From positions 248,001 through 312,000 of the forward strand of contig NZ_CP026101.1 in NCBI RefSeq assembly GCF_002902945.1: a DNA stretch of 64,000 bases, given 5' to 3'. Under the pieces are notes generated by a model that was not told where the DNA came from, made no database searches, and saw only the letters and a program-made list of their open reading frames with translations. The translations under genes were made by a program, and so were the position numbers. Positions 36,194 through 48,264 of the stretch are shown piece by piece (within the stretch, counting starts at the first letter, position 1; the number at the start of each line of letters is the position of its first letter). Source of the stretch: Paraburkholderia caribensis (GTDB taxonomy: Bacteria > Pseudomonadota > Gammaproteobacteria > Burkholderiales > Burkholderiaceae).

Positions 36194-37792
36194 TTACTGC
36201 ACCACCACCGCCCCAAAATTCTGGCGGCCAAACGGGCTCACGTGATACCCGCTCACGTTCGTCCGCGTGATCGCCGCCGCGGTCGGATAACCGAGCGGAA
36301 TCCACAGCGCGGCATCGTGAATGATCTGCTGCGCGGCTTCATACGCTTTCGTGCGCTTGCCCTGATCCGCCGTCTCTTTGCCTTGCGCGATCAGCTTGTC
36401 GAGTTCGGGGTCGCAATACCGCGCGAAGTTGATCCCTGACTTCACCGCATTGCAGCTGAACAGCGGCGACAGATAGTTGTCGGGGTCGCCGTTGTCGCCG
36501 GCCCAGCCCATGAACAGCGTGTCGTGCTGTCCCTGCTTGGCCTGCTTGATCAATTCGCCCCATTCGATCACTTTCACCTCGGCCTTCACGCCGATTTTCG
36601 CGAAGTCCGCCTGCAGCATTTCCGCCCCGGCCTTCGGATTCGGATTCAGCACGCTGCCGTTCGGCCGTACCCAGATCGTCGTTTCGAAGCCGTTCGGGTA
36701 GCCCGCTTCGGCGAGCAGTTTCTTCGCCTTCTCCGCGTCGTACGGCCACGGCTTGACGGCCTTGTCGTAGCTCCAGGTATTCGGCGGATACGGATTGGTG
36801 GCAGGCGTTGCCGTGTTGTCGAACACGGCTTTCAGGTACGACGTGCGATCGAACGCCATGTTCAGCGCCGCGCGCACCTTTTGATTATCGAGCGGCTTCT
36901 TCTGCGTGTTCAGCGCGACGAACGCCGTCATGAACGCGGGCGTCTGCACGACGGCGAGCGATTTGTCCTGCTTTGCGTCGGCGACATCCTGCGGTTTCGG
37001 CGACAGCGCGATCTGGCATTCGCCCGCCTTCACCTTTTGCGCGCGCACGGCGGCATCGGGCGTGATCGCGTAGATCAGACGGTCGATCTTCGGCTTCGCG
37101 CCCCAGTACGACGGGTTCACGTCATAGCGGATGATCGAATCCTTCGTGTAGCCCTTCAGCACGAACGGGCCCGTGCCGATAGGCTTCGCGTTCAGGTCGG
37201 CCTGTTTGCCCGCCTTCAGCAACTGGTCTGCGTATTCGGCCGAATAGATCGACGCGAAGCCCATCGTCAGGATCGACACGAAGGTCGCGTTCGGCTCGTT
37301 CAGTTCGAACTTCACCGTGTTGTCGTCGACCTTCGACACCGCCTTGATCAGCTTCACGAGACCCATCGACTGCGCGTGCGGAAAGCCGCTCGCGCCCGCG
37401 ACCTTGTGCCACGGATTGTTGTCGTCGAGCATGCGGCTGAACGTGAAGACGACGTCGTCGGCGTTCAGCGCGCGCGTGGGCTTGAAATAGTCGGTGGTCT
37501 GGAACTGCACGTTCGGACGCAGATGGAACGTGTAGGTGAGGCCGTCGGTGCTCACATCCCACTTGTCGGCGAGCGACGGCACGACTTTCTTCGCCGCTTC
37601 GTCGTACGACACGAGCGAATTGAAAATCACATCCGCCGATGCGTTGGTCGTGACGAGTGAGTTGTACTGGACGACGTCGAAGCCGTCCGGGCTCGATTCC
37701 GTGCAAACGGTGAGCGGCTTCGCGACGGCCAGCGCGGGCACGGTGGCGAGGGCCGTCAGCGCCGCGGCGGCGGCAAGCAACTTGAAACGCAT
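36194..37792 (-). CDS. Dipeptide/oligopeptide ABC-transporter substrate-binding protein (family 5)
   Basis: A 532-residue protein with a signal peptide over residues 1-24 (KLLAAAAALTALATVPALAV). The mature start KPLTVCTESSPDGFDVVQYNS and the DVVFTFSRMLDDNNPWHKVAG segment match DppA-like extracellular solute-binding proteins, as does FMGWAGDNGDPDNYLSPLFSC near residue 430. GGGAGA precedes the ATG. It probably binds dipeptides or similar in the periplasm. The permease and ATPase genes are not downstream; the next same-strand gene lies 230 bp upstream. Confidence 0.93.
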   Translation of the reverse strand: MRFKLLAAAAALTALATVPALAVAKPLTVCTESSPDGFDVVQYNSLVTTNASADVIFNSLVSYDEAAKKVVPSLADKWDVSTDGLTYTFHLRPNVQFQTTDYFKPTRALNADDVVFTFSRMLDDNNPWHKVAGASGFPHAQSMGLVKLIKAVSKVDDNTVKFELNEPNATFVSILTMGFASIYSAEYADQLLKAGKQADLNAKPIGTGPFVLKGYTKDSIIRYDVNPSYWGAKPKIDRLIYAITPDAAVRAQKVKAGECQIALSPKPQDVADAKQDKSLAVVQTPAFMTAFVALNTQKKPLDNQKVRAALNMAFDRTSYLKAVFDNTATPATNPYPPNTWSYDKAVKPWPYDAEKAKKLLAEAGYPNGFETTIWVRPNGSVLNPNPKAGAEMLQADFAKIGVKAEVKVIEWGELIKQAKQGQHDTLFMGWAGDNGDPDNYLSPLFSCNAVKSGINFARYCDPELDKLIAQGKETADQGKRTKAYEAAQQIIHDAALWIPLGYPTAAAITRTNVSGYHVSPFGRQNFGAVVVQ

Positions 37793-38022
37793 AAGATCTC
37801 CCGGGATTTCGAATTGTTCGTGGCGGGGCGGCGTCGTGCGTTGGCTGCTCACGACGCGCGCTCCGGGCGGGTGCTTTCACGCAAACTGATTCTGATACGG
37901 TTTCGGTGCAGGCGTACGTGACTGCGGTGCTGCGCGTCTCGCCGGCTCTGGCGCAAGCTTATCGAACGCTTTCAGCAGCGACAACAATTGAATCTGCATA
38001 TCCATATGGCGGCGGATACGCG

Positions 38023-38835
38023 CTAACGGCTGGCGTAGTCCAGAAGATACGCGATGCCGTCGATCGCGCGCGAGCCGTACCACGACACCTGCTCGCTGTC
38101 GACCAGCCCGATCCGTTTGCCCGCGAGGCGTGCATCCTGCGAGAGAGCGTCGCAATGTTGCTGGGTGAAGCGATACGGCTCGCTCGACAGCAGCACGCGG
38201 TCGGCCTGAGCGAGCCACGCGGCGTCCAGATCGAACGAAGGATACCGCGCCGCGCCCGTTGCGCCGCCGCGCACATCGGGCAGCGTCTGCCAGTTCACGA
38301 GGCGTAGCATCGCCGAGATATAGGTGTCGCGCGCGACGGTCATCCACGGCTCGCGCCAGATTGCGTACAGCACGGTTTGCTGCGGCCATTCGCGCGATGC
38401 GCATGCATCCAGTTGCGTCTGAAGCTGGACGCCCAACGCGCGCGCTTCGTCGTCGCGATCGAAAATCGCGCCGAGCAGCGCATACAGCGCGAAGTTGTCC
38501 TCGGGCGCCAAGGGATGCGTGACGACGACATGCGGCACGAACTCGCGCAACTGTTCGACAGTTGCGCGCTCGTTCTCGTCGATATTCACGATGACATGTG
38601 TGGGTTGCAGCGCGCGCACGGCGTCGATCTTCACGGCTTTCGTACCGCCGACTTTTGGCACACGGCGCACCTTGTCGCGCGGATGCACGCAAAAACCCGT
38701 GCGCCCGACGATCTGCGCATCCAGCTTCAAGGCAAAGAGAAGTTCGGTGATGCTCGGCACCAGCGACACGATGCGCGCACCGCGTTCCGCTTTCGCGTGC
38801 TCGACACCGGCTGCATCGAAGTCACGCGTGCGCAT
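38023..38835 (-). CDS. BtuF-like cobalamin/metal-chelate-binding protein
   Basis: A 270-residue protein with the helical-backbone ABC solute-binding fold: RIVSLVPSITELLFALKLDAQIVG near residue 21, then GRTGFCVHP, VPKVGGTKAVKIDAV and LQPTHVIVNIDENER. This is the pattern of BtuF-type proteins annotated as cobalamin-binding. There is no signal peptide, unlike classical BtuF, so it may be cytoplasmic or start upstream. It begins 3 bp after the SDR stop, in the dsbA-SDR operon. Confidence 0.8.
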   Translation of the reverse strand: MRTRDFDAAGVEHAKAERGARIVSLVPSITELLFALKLDAQIVGRTGFCVHPRDKVRRVPKVGGTKAVKIDAVRALQPTHVIVNIDENERATVEQLREFVPHVVVTHPLAPEDNFALYALLGAIFDRDDEARALGVQLQTQLDACASREWPQQTVLYAIWREPWMTVARDTYISAMLRLVNWQTLPDVRGGATGAARYPSFDLDAAWLAQADRVLLSSEPYRFTQQHCDALSQDARLAGKRIGLVDSEQVSWYGSRAIDGIAYLLDYASR

Positions 38836-38838
38836 GCT

Positions 38839-39609
38839 CTACTGCGCTGCGCGCGGCTTGCGCGGAGCCTTTTCGAAGACGGCGTCGTACAGCCAGCGAG
38901 GCGCGACGTGCAGCAGCATGGACACGAGGCGCATCTGCCACGGGAAGGTCGCGAAGCGTTTTTTGCGCGCGATCGCATCGGCGACTTTTGCGGCGAAGCG
39001 GTCCGCATCCATCAGGAAGGGCATCGCGTACGGATTGTGCGCCGTCATCGGGGTGCGGATATAGCCCGGCGCGATCGTCACCACCGACACGCCGAACGGC
39101 CGCATCTCGACGCGCAGCGCTTCCAGATACTTCGCCGCCGCCGATTTCGACGCGCTATAGGCGCCCGAACCCGGCAACCCCCGCACGCCGGCGACGCTCG
39201 CAATACCGACGAGGGCGCCCTTGCGCGCATCGACCATTGCTTGCGCGAACGGCTCGAAGGTCGCGACCATGCCGAAGTAGTTGACGTCCATCACGTCGCG
39301 AAACGTTTGCAGATCGCCGTGGCCCGTGACGGCGCCGCGGCTGATGCCCGCATTCGCGATCACGATGTCGGGGCAGCCGTGCTCGGCGATGAACTGCTGC
39401 GCGGCCTGCGCGAGCGCCTCCGCATCCCGGACATCGACGGAATACACGGAGATTGCGTTCTGGGGATGGGACTGCTGGAAGGCGGCGAGCGCGTCGCCCC
39501 GACGGGCGACGAGGCCGAGAATCGCGCCGCGCCGCGCATAGTCGGCGGCGAGCGCTTCGCCGATACCGCTGGACGCGCCGGTGATGAAAACCTTCAATGG
39601 TGAATTCAT
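38839..39609 (-). CDS. SDR-family oxidoreductase
   Basis: A 256-residue classical short-chain dehydrogenase. FITGASSGIGEAL at residues 8-20 is the NAD(P) loop, NAGIS lies near 90, and the SAYSASKSAAAKYLE motif near 155 has the catalytic Tyr and Lys. The C-terminal part (MRLVSMLLHVAPRWLYDAVF) is hydrophobic, as in the DltE/YohF-type enzymes. The start lies 19 bp after dsbA. The substrate is unknown. Confidence 0.87.
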   Translation of the reverse strand: MNSPLKVFITGASSGIGEALAADYARRGAILGLVARRGDALAAFQQSHPQNAISVYSVDVRDAEALAQAAQQFIAEHGCPDIVIANAGISRGAVTGHGDLQTFRDVMDVNYFGMVATFEPFAQAMVDARKGALVGIASVAGVRGLPGSGAYSASKSAAAKYLEALRVEMRPFGVSVVTIAPGYIRTPMTAHNPYAMPFLMDADRFAAKVADAIARKKRFATFPWQMRLVSMLLHVAPRWLYDAVFEKAPRKPRAAQ

Positions 39610-39628
39610 GCGGCGCGTGCGAACCGAA

Positions 39629-40267
39629 TTACATCTTCTTGGCGCGAACCTGCGCAACCAGGTAGTCGAGTACCTGAATCGTGCCCGGCAGGCTGTTGGT
39701 CTGCGCCGGACCCGTTTCGTACTTGCCCTGCACGGCCAGCGTCGGCACGCCGTCGATCTTGAAGTCTTCGAGCAGCTTCTTGTCGCGCTGGATCGCGCTC
39801 TGCGTCGAGAACGAGTTGTACGCGTCCATGAACTTCTTCGGATCGACACCCTTCGTCTTGAGGAATTTGGCCTGGTCTTCCGGCGTCAGCAGATAGTTCT
39901 TGTTGACGTGGATTTCGTGGAAGATGTCCGGCGTGAGCTGATTGGCAAGGCCGAGCGCATCCACTGCGTGATAGAGCTTCGAGTGCGGAATGAAGTCGTC
40001 GCGGAACGCAACGGGCACGCGCTTGAACACGACGTCCGGGCCCTGCTTCTTGACCCACGCTTCGAGATACGGGTCGAACTCGTTGCAGTGCGGGCAGCCG
40101 TACCACATGAACTCGATGACTTCGATCTTGCCGGCAGGTGCTTCGACGGGCTGCGGCGTGGACAGCACCGTGTAGTCCTTGCCGGCGACGGGCGCGGCAG
40201 GCGCCGCTTGCACCGCGCTCGCGACGAGACCGATCGAAAGGAAAAGAATGCTGAGCAGTTTTTTCAT
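39629..40267 (-). CDS. dsbA: Thiol:disulfide interchange protein DsbA
   Basis: A 212-residue periplasmic protein. The signal peptide covers residues 1-21 (KKLLSILFLSIGLVASAVQA). The active site is Cys58-Pro-His-Cys61 in YGCPHCNEF, and GVPTLAV holds the cis-proline. It oxidises cysteines of exported proteins and is recycled by DsbB. The gene follows the SPOR protein gene on the same strand with a 150-bp gap, and precedes the SDR and BtuF-like genes. Confidence 0.95.
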   Translation of the reverse strand: MKKLLSILFLSIGLVASAVQAAPAAPVAGKDYTVLSTPQPVEAPAGKIEVIEFMWYGCPHCNEFDPYLEAWVKKQGPDVVFKRVPVAFRDDFIPHSKLYHAVDALGLANQLTPDIFHEIHVNKNYLLTPEDQAKFLKTKGVDPKKFMDAYNSFSTQSAIQRDKKLLEDFKIDGVPTLAVQGKYETGPAQTNSLPGTIQVLDYLVAQVRAKKM

Positions 40268-40417
40268 GTCTTGTGAACCCAATCAGGGAAAGTAACGGTG
40301 GCCGGCTGTTGCGCGCCGCGACCGCTACGGATTCGACGGCAGACTGCCGCACCTGAGACTTGCGCCGCGCGCCGAAGGTTCAGCGGCGGCGCATGACAAT
40401 GCATTACCGAATGTGAA

Positions 40418-41209
40418 TCACTGCTTGGTGAAGCGGATCACGGCCGTATCGACGCCCGCATCCGAAAGACGCTGACGCGTGGTGTTCATGTCCTCGAACT
40501 TCGAGAACGGGCCGATACGCACGCGATAGTACGTCACACCACCCGCATCGCGCTGCGTGACCTTCGATTCGAAGCCCTGGAACGCGAGGCGCGCGCGCTG
40601 CTGTTCGGCGTCGGCGGACGTCTTGTAGGCGCCGACCTGCAGCAGATAGCCGGTGTTCGCGTCGTTCGCGGCGGGCGGCGCGGCGTTGGCGTTCGGCGTC
40701 GAGCCGGCCTTGGGCGGCTGCGTCGGCGCGTTGCTGGCCGTCGTGGCGGGTGCGCTGGTCGGGTTCGGCGCCTTCTTCGGCGGAATGGCTGCCGTGGTCG
40801 TGCCGTTGTTGGCACCGTTGTCCTGCGCGGGCTTCGGCGCGACGGCGACGCCGTTGTTCGACGGCGGCACTTCGACGATCTGCGGCTCTTCGAGCATGCC
40901 CGACGTCTGGGTCTGGTTCGTGGTCTGGCCTGGCGCGGTGTTGGGCGGCGCGGGTTGCGCAGCTTGCGGCACCGGCTGGCCGGGGGTCTTGCCTTGCAGC
41001 GGACGGTTCGGGTCGTATTGCGGCTGGCTTGCGCCGCTATCGGACGCAGCGGGCGGCGCGACCTTCGCAACGAACGGCGTCGGTGCGCGCGTGATGTAGA
41101 GCGCCACCACCACCGCGATGGCCAGGCCGACGATCAGGCCCAGCACGATACCGAGAAAAGTGCCCCCGGTTTGTTTCGACTGCTTTGTAGTGCGGCGTGG
41201 TTTTGCCAT
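40418..41209 (-). CDS. SPOR-domain cell-division protein (FtsN-like)
   Basis: A 263-residue bitopic protein. Residues 1-18 are cytoplasmic and basic, ~19-41 span the membrane (LGIVLGLIVGLAIAVVVALY), ~45-185 are a Pro/Ala/Asn/Thr-rich periplasmic linker, and ~188-263 form the SPOR domain (GYLLQVGAYKTSADAEQQRA, then YYRVRIGPFSKFEDM). SPOR domains bind denuded peptidoglycan at the division septum. It lies between argS and dsbA, an arrangement I know from Burkholderia-group genomes. Confidence 0.9.
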   Translation of the reverse strand: MAKPRRTTKQSKQTGGTFLGIVLGLIVGLAIAVVVALYITRAPTPFVAKVAPPAASDSGASQPQYDPNRPLQGKTPGQPVPQAAQPAPPNTAPGQTTNQTQTSGMLEEPQIVEVPPSNNGVAVAPKPAQDNGANNGTTTAAIPPKKAPNPTSAPATTASNAPTQPPKAGSTPNANAAPPAANDANTGYLLQVGAYKTSADAEQQRARLAFQGFESKVTQRDAGGVTYYRVRIGPFSKFEDMNTTRQRLSDAGVDTAVIRFTKQ

Positions 41210-41309
41210 CGTCTAATTCACCTGCAAAAGGAAATCTGGAATGACCGTCGATTATAACGACGGTCATCTTTGTATCGTCCCAATTAAGTTCAATTGAACC
41301 GCGCGGAGA

Positions 41310-43094
41310 TTACATTTTTGCGGGTGCCGACACGCCGATCACAGCAAGGCCGTTAGCCAGCACCTGGCGCGTCGCCGCGAGCAGCGCGATGCGCGCGTTG
41401 CGCGGCGCTTCGTCGTCGACGAGAACGCGTTCGGCATTGTAGAACGAGTGAAATTCGCCTGCGAGGTCGCGCAGATAGAACGCGACGGCATGCGGCGCAA
41501 GCTCGTCGGCGGCATGGGTGAGCATGTCGGGGTATTCGGCGAGCTTCTGCAGCAGGGCCATCGCGCGCTCGCTGTCGAGCGGCGCGAGACTGACGGACGG
41601 CAGCACGGCTTCATCGGCGCCGTAGCGCGACTTCCATTCGTTGATCACCGAGCAGATGCGCGCGTGCGCGTACTGCACGTAGTACACCGGGTTCTCGTCG
41701 TTCTGCTTGAGCGCGAGATCGACGTCGAACACGAACTCCGTGTCGGCCTTGCGTGAGATCAGGAAGAAGCGCACGGCGTCGCGGCCGCGGCGGATCGTTT
41801 CTTCGTCGAGCAGGTCGGGCGAGGCCTCCTGGCCCGGCAGCGCGCCGCCCGACCATTCGATCAGATCGCGCACGGTCACATAGCTGCCCGCGCGCTTCGA
41901 GATTTTCACTTCCTGGCCGTCGCGCATCACGGTGACCATCTTGTGCAGCACGTAGTCGGGATAGCCCTTCGGAATGCCGATGCCAAGACCCTGCAGCCCG
42001 GCGCGCACGCGCGCGATCGTGCCGTGGTGGTCCGAGCCCTGGATGTTGATGACCTTGGTGAAGCCGCGTTCCCACTTCGTCTCGTGATACGCGACGTCGG
42101 GCACGAAGTACGTGTACGTGCCGTCGGACTTGCGCATTACGCGGTCTTTGTCGTCGCCGTCGTCGGTGGTGCGCAGCCACAGCGCGCCTTCCTGCTCGTA
42201 GGTTTTGCCGGCCGCGATCAGTTCGCTCACGGTTTTCTCGACGCGGCCTTCCTTGTACAGCGACGATTCGAGGTAGTACTGGTCGAACTTCACGCCGAAC
42301 GCCTGCAGGTCCATATCCTGCTCATGACGCAGATACGCGACGGCGAAACGGCGAATCGCTTCGAGGTCTTCGACGTCGCCCGCGCCCTTGACGGGTTCGC
42401 CGTCGCTGGCAGAGACGGTCTCGCCGTTCAGGTAGTCGCGCGCGATGTCAGCGATGTATTCGCCGTTGTACGCGGCTTCGGGCCAGCCTGCGTCGCCCGG
42501 TTTCAGGCCACGGGCGCGCGCCTGCGTCGAGATGGCGAGATTGCCGATCTGCACGCCGGCGTCGTTGTAGTAGAACTCGCGGTGCACGTCGTAGCCTTGC
42601 GACGCGAGCACGTTCGACGTCGCATCGCCGAGCGCGGCCTGGCGGCCGTGGCCGACGTGCAGCGGGCCGGTCGGATTGGCCGAAACGAACTCGACCAGCA
42701 CGCGCTTGCCGGCGTCGCGCTGCGAGCGGCCGAAGGTTTCGCGTTGCTCGAACACGGCGGCGATCACGGCCTGCTTGGAAGCCGCCGACAGACGCAGGTT
42801 GATGAAGCCCGGACCCGCCACTTCGGCGCTGTCGACGAGGCCTTTGGCGAGCGGATGCGCGAGCAGCGCATCGACGACCTGCTGCGCGAGCTGGCGCGGG
42901 TTCGCGCGCAGCGGCTTGGCGAGCTGCATCGCGACGTTGCACGCGACGTCGCCGTGCGCGGCAACCTTCGGCCGTTCGAGCGTGATGGCGGGCGCGATGA
43001 ACGCGGCTTCGGATTCACCTTGCGTCGCCTGGGCGACCTGCTTGACCACGTCGGTCAACAGGGTTTCGAGAGTGTGTTTGTGTGCAGGCAGCAT
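41310..43094 (-). CDS. argS: Arginyl-tRNA synthetase
   Basis: A 594-residue class-I synthetase. SANPTGPLHVGHGRQ carries the HIGH-type motif (HVGH), and KISKRAG is the KMSKS-type loop as in other ArgRS. A DALR anticodon-binding domain ends the protein (HAADELAPHAVAFYLRDLAG, then FHSFYNAERVL). The ATG at 43094 was chosen because MLPAHKHTLETLL matches the expected N-terminus; longer readings are not conserved-looking. Its promoter region contains a 14-bp inverted repeat. Confidence 0.96.
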   Translation of the reverse strand: MLPAHKHTLETLLTDVVKQVAQATQGESEAAFIAPAITLERPKVAAHGDVACNVAMQLAKPLRANPRQLAQQVVDALLAHPLAKGLVDSAEVAGPGFINLRLSAASKQAVIAAVFEQRETFGRSQRDAGKRVLVEFVSANPTGPLHVGHGRQAALGDATSNVLASQGYDVHREFYYNDAGVQIGNLAISTQARARGLKPGDAGWPEAAYNGEYIADIARDYLNGETVSASDGEPVKGAGDVEDLEAIRRFAVAYLRHEQDMDLQAFGVKFDQYYLESSLYKEGRVEKTVSELIAAGKTYEQEGALWLRTTDDGDDKDRVMRKSDGTYTYFVPDVAYHETKWERGFTKVINIQGSDHHGTIARVRAGLQGLGIGIPKGYPDYVLHKMVTVMRDGQEVKISKRAGSYVTVRDLIEWSGGALPGQEASPDLLDEETIRRGRDAVRFFLISRKADTEFVFDVDLALKQNDENPVYYVQYAHARICSVINEWKSRYGADEAVLPSVSLAPLDSERAMALLQKLAEYPDMLTHAADELAPHAVAFYLRDLAGEFHSFYNAERVLVDDEAPRNARIALLAATRQVLANGLAVIGVSAPAKM

Positions 43095-43516
43095 GCTTGT
43101 TGCGAGTCCAGTGAGGCAGTCCGATGAAGCGGGGCAGCGCCGCGAACGGCGTGATGCAAGGCCGTCGACGGCGTGGAAAGCGCTTGGGCGCCCGATGCGC
43201 GGCGCCCGCGTGACGCTGCGGCGGCGCGGCAGGCGGCTAACGTATCGTGGCGCGGGCCGTGGCGACAGTCTGCAACACGCGCAGCCGCAGCGCAGCGTGC
43301 CCGGCCGCACGGCAGCGAGCTTTTTCCGTCAATGTCGGATTTTAGCAGGTGCTAATATGTCCAATGAGATGCCCAGCAAGGGCCGTGGCCGCCAGCCTGC
43401 CGCCGGTTGACAGGCGGGCGCGTCAACGGAACCCGTGCGGCCGGTTGTTGCGATGTCGCGAGTGTCCGGCGGCTGGCCGCGCGAGAAGCCAACATAACGA
43501 AAAGGGAACCGTCATC
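43095..43516. other. Divergent region between argS and the DUF1840 gene
   Basis: No supported gene in 422 bp. On the minus strand TAAAAT near 43343 could be a -10 box for argS, lying inside the inverted repeat at 43342-43355. Confidence 0.4.
43342..43355. promoter_or_regulatory. Inverted repeat overlapping the putative argS -10 region
   Basis: TTAGCA-GG-TGCTAA gives 6-bp perfect arms around two bases. It overlaps the candidate minus-strand -10 box, so a bound protein would block argS transcription. The binding factor is unknown and it does not match the ArgR box. Confidence 0.4.
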
Positions 43517-43843
43517 ATGCTGATTACTTTCAAATGCCGCTCCGCCCCCGATGTGGTGATGCTGGAGAATCTCGCCCAATATTTGCTGGGCATCATCGGC
43601 AAGCGGCTCGGCGAACGCGGCGTGATCAATCACGACGAACTGGGCGTGGCGATCTCGAAGCTCGAAGCCGCCATCGTCACGGACAAGCAGGAGCGCGCCG
43701 AGCATGAAGGCCACTTCCACGAAGGGGAGGAAGGCCACGAGCACCACGAAATTCCGATTGGTCTCGCGCAACGGTCGTATCCGTTTCTCGACATGCTGCG
43801 CGCGGCGCAGAAGGACAATACGGATATCGTCTGGGGCCTGTGA
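43517..43843 (+). CDS. DUF1840 protein
   Basis: A 108-residue protein. MLITFKCRSAPDVVMLENLA and the LLGIIGKRLGERGVI stretch match DUF1840, widespread in Burkholderiales. A histidine/glutamate-rich segment (EHEGHFHEGEEGHEHHE) near residues 62-78 might bind metal. The function is unknown. AAGGGAA precedes the ATG. Confidence 0.88.
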   Translation: MLITFKCRSAPDVVMLENLAQYLLGIIGKRLGERGVINHDELGVAISKLEAAIVTDKQERAEHEGHFHEGEEGHEHHEIPIGLAQRSYPFLDMLRAAQKDNTDIVWGL

Positions 43844-43972
43844 AGCGAGCCGCCAGCGTGCGTTGAGCGGCGCCTGTCCAGGCGCCTGCGTCGGGTTTTA
43901 TGGCCGCCGCTTTCGTGGTGGCGCAGACCGCGCATGGCGCTCGGTCAGCCCCTTGCGTCGAGCCCAGAAGCA

Positions 43973-44006
43973 CAAAAGCCCGTCGAACGACGGGCTTTTG
44001 CTTTTG
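43973..44006. terminator. Bidirectional terminator between convergent genes
   Basis: CAAAAGCCCGTCG pairs with CGACGGGCTTTTG across AA, with T runs on both strands. It serves the DUF1840 gene (plus) and the small secreted gene (minus). Confidence 0.87.
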
Positions 44007-44020
44007 CAGCGCCGCAAGCC

Positions 44021-44221
44021 TTACTGACTCGCGCCCTGCGGCGCAGTCGCGGGAGCCGATGCGCCGTTCTTCTTCTTTTTCGGTTTTTTCACATGCTTGA
44101 CGGTGGGCGGGGAGTACGAGCTCACCGAACTCGATCCGCCCGGCGCCTGAGGCTGGGCCTCGGCGATCGGTGCAATGGCGGCAAGCGATAACGCGGTCAA
44201 CATCAGCGTCAGCTTCTTCAT
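44021..44221 (-). CDS. Small secreted basic peptide of unknown function
   Basis: A 66-residue protein with a signal peptide over residues 1-22 (KKLTLMLTALSLAAIAPIAEA). The mature ~44 residues have a Ser/Pro-rich start and a lysine cluster (VKHVKKPKKKKNGAS). GGAGAAAA precedes the ATG, and it has its own terminator, which supports a real gene. No family is recognised. Confidence 0.7.
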   Translation of the reverse strand: MKKLTLMLTALSLAAIAPIAEAQPQAPGGSSSVSSYSPPTVKHVKKPKKKKNGASAPATAPQGASQ

Positions 44222-44401
44222 ACGATTTTTCTCCGTTGACGGTTGCAAGTCGTTGAGCCGACGCGTTTTTTTCGGTCGCGTCTGGCAGGTCGGCAAGTAA
44301 TGCCCACTCAGTCTACAAAGCCGAAAATACTCGCTGTGCTTTCAACTGAAAATATTCAGCCTACGGCCAGCGATATAGTCCTGCCGCCCGCCGTCCCCGA
44401 C

Positions 44402-47119
<2,718 letters not shown>

Positions 47120-47190
47120 GTTGGTGTGCGTGTTTCGTCAGTGCGTCAAAGCTTCGGTGTGCGCGCGCCGTCAAGCGGGCTATGAATGTG

Positions 47191-48264
47191 TCAGGCGGCG
47201 TCGCGATACTGGCTCGGCCACTTGCGTGGCTTCACGTCGTTCAGCGCTTTCGCGATTGCAGCGATGTGCTCCGGCGTCGTGCCGCAGCAGCCGCCCGCGA
47301 TGTTCACGAGGCCCGCTTGTGCGAATTCCTTCAGGAGGCCGGAAGTATCCGCAGGCAGTTCGTCGAAGCCCGTGTCGCTCATCGGATTCGGCAAACCGGC
47401 GTTCGGATAGCACGACACATACGTGTCGCACAGTTTCGCCAGTTCCGCGATGTACGGGCGCATCAGAGCTGCGCCGAGCGCGCAGTTCAGGCCGAACGTC
47501 AGCGGCTTTGCGTGACGCAGCGAGTTCCAGAAAGCCTCGACCGTCTGTCCCGACAGGATGCGGCCCGATGCGTCCGTCACCGTGCCCGAGATCATGATGG
47601 GCAGGCGCTCGCCCGTGTCTTCGAACAGTTCGTCGAGTGCGAACAGCGCGGCCTTTGCATTCAGCGTGTCGAAGATCGTTTCGACCAGGAACAGGTCCGC
47701 GCCGCCTTCCAGCAGTGCTTTTGCCTGTTCGTAATACGCCGTGCGCAGTTCGTCGAACGTGACGTTGCGCGCGCCCGGATCGTTGACGTCGGGGGAGATG
47801 CTCGCCGTTTTCGGCGTCGGTCCGATTGCGCCCGCGACGAAGCGCGGCTTGTCGGGCGTCGAGTACTTGTCGCATGCGGCGCGCGCGAGCTTCGCCGATT
47901 CGCGGTTCATCTCGACGGCGAGATCTTCCATGCCGTAGTCGGCCTGTGCGACGGTCGTCGCGCCGAACGTATTCGTCTCGATGATGTCCGCGCCCGCCGC
48001 CAGATACTGCTCGTGAATCTCGCTGATGACCTGCGGCTGGGTGATGGACAGCAGTTCGTTGTTGCCCTTGATGTCGCGCGCGTAGTCCTTGAAGCGCTCG
48101 CCACGATAGGCGGCTTCGTCGAGCTTGTAGCGCTGGATCATCGTGCCCATTGCGCCGTCCAGGATCAGGATGCGCGATTCGAGCAACGCGGGCAGGGCCG
48201 CGCCGCGCGTGTAGGCGGCGCGCGGGCCGACGGCTGACGGGGCTGACGTGACGGGCTGGTTCAT
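47191..48264 (-). CDS. metH: Homocysteine S-methyltransferase module of split MetH
   Basis: A 357-residue protein equal to the N-terminal homocysteine domain of MetH. ILDGAMGTMIQRYKLDE opens the barrel and the zinc ligands are Cys261 (LNCALGA), Cys326 and Cys327 (GGCCGTTPEH). It activates homocysteine for methylation by the cobalamin subunit encoded directly downstream. The start at 48264 gives a ~28-residue extension before the barrel. Confidence 0.95.
   Translation of the reverse strand: MNQPVTSAPSAVGPRAAYTRGAALPALLESRILILDGAMGTMIQRYKLDEAAYRGERFKDYARDIKGNNELLSITQPQVISEIHEQYLAAGADIIETNTFGATTVAQADYGMEDLAVEMNRESAKLARAACDKYSTPDKPRFVAGAIGPTPKTASISPDVNDPGARNVTFDELRTAYYEQAKALLEGGADLFLVETIFDTLNAKAALFALDELFEDTGERLPIMISGTVTDASGRILSGQTVEAFWNSLRHAKPLTFGLNCALGAALMRPYIAELAKLCDTYVSCYPNAGLPNPMSDTGFDELPADTSGLLKEFAQAGLVNIAGGCCGTTPEHIAAIAKALNDVKPRKWPSQYRDAA

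Noticed and set aside
36524..37660. Plus-strand open frame of 378 codons opposite the peptide-binding protein
   Set aside because: Arg-rich, no fold or ribosome site; the minus strand encodes a clear signal-peptide-bearing binding protein.
44021..44221. Frameshifted fragment of a larger gene
   Set aside because: Ribosome site, signal peptide and terminator frame a complete short gene; no continuing homology is apparent in other frames.
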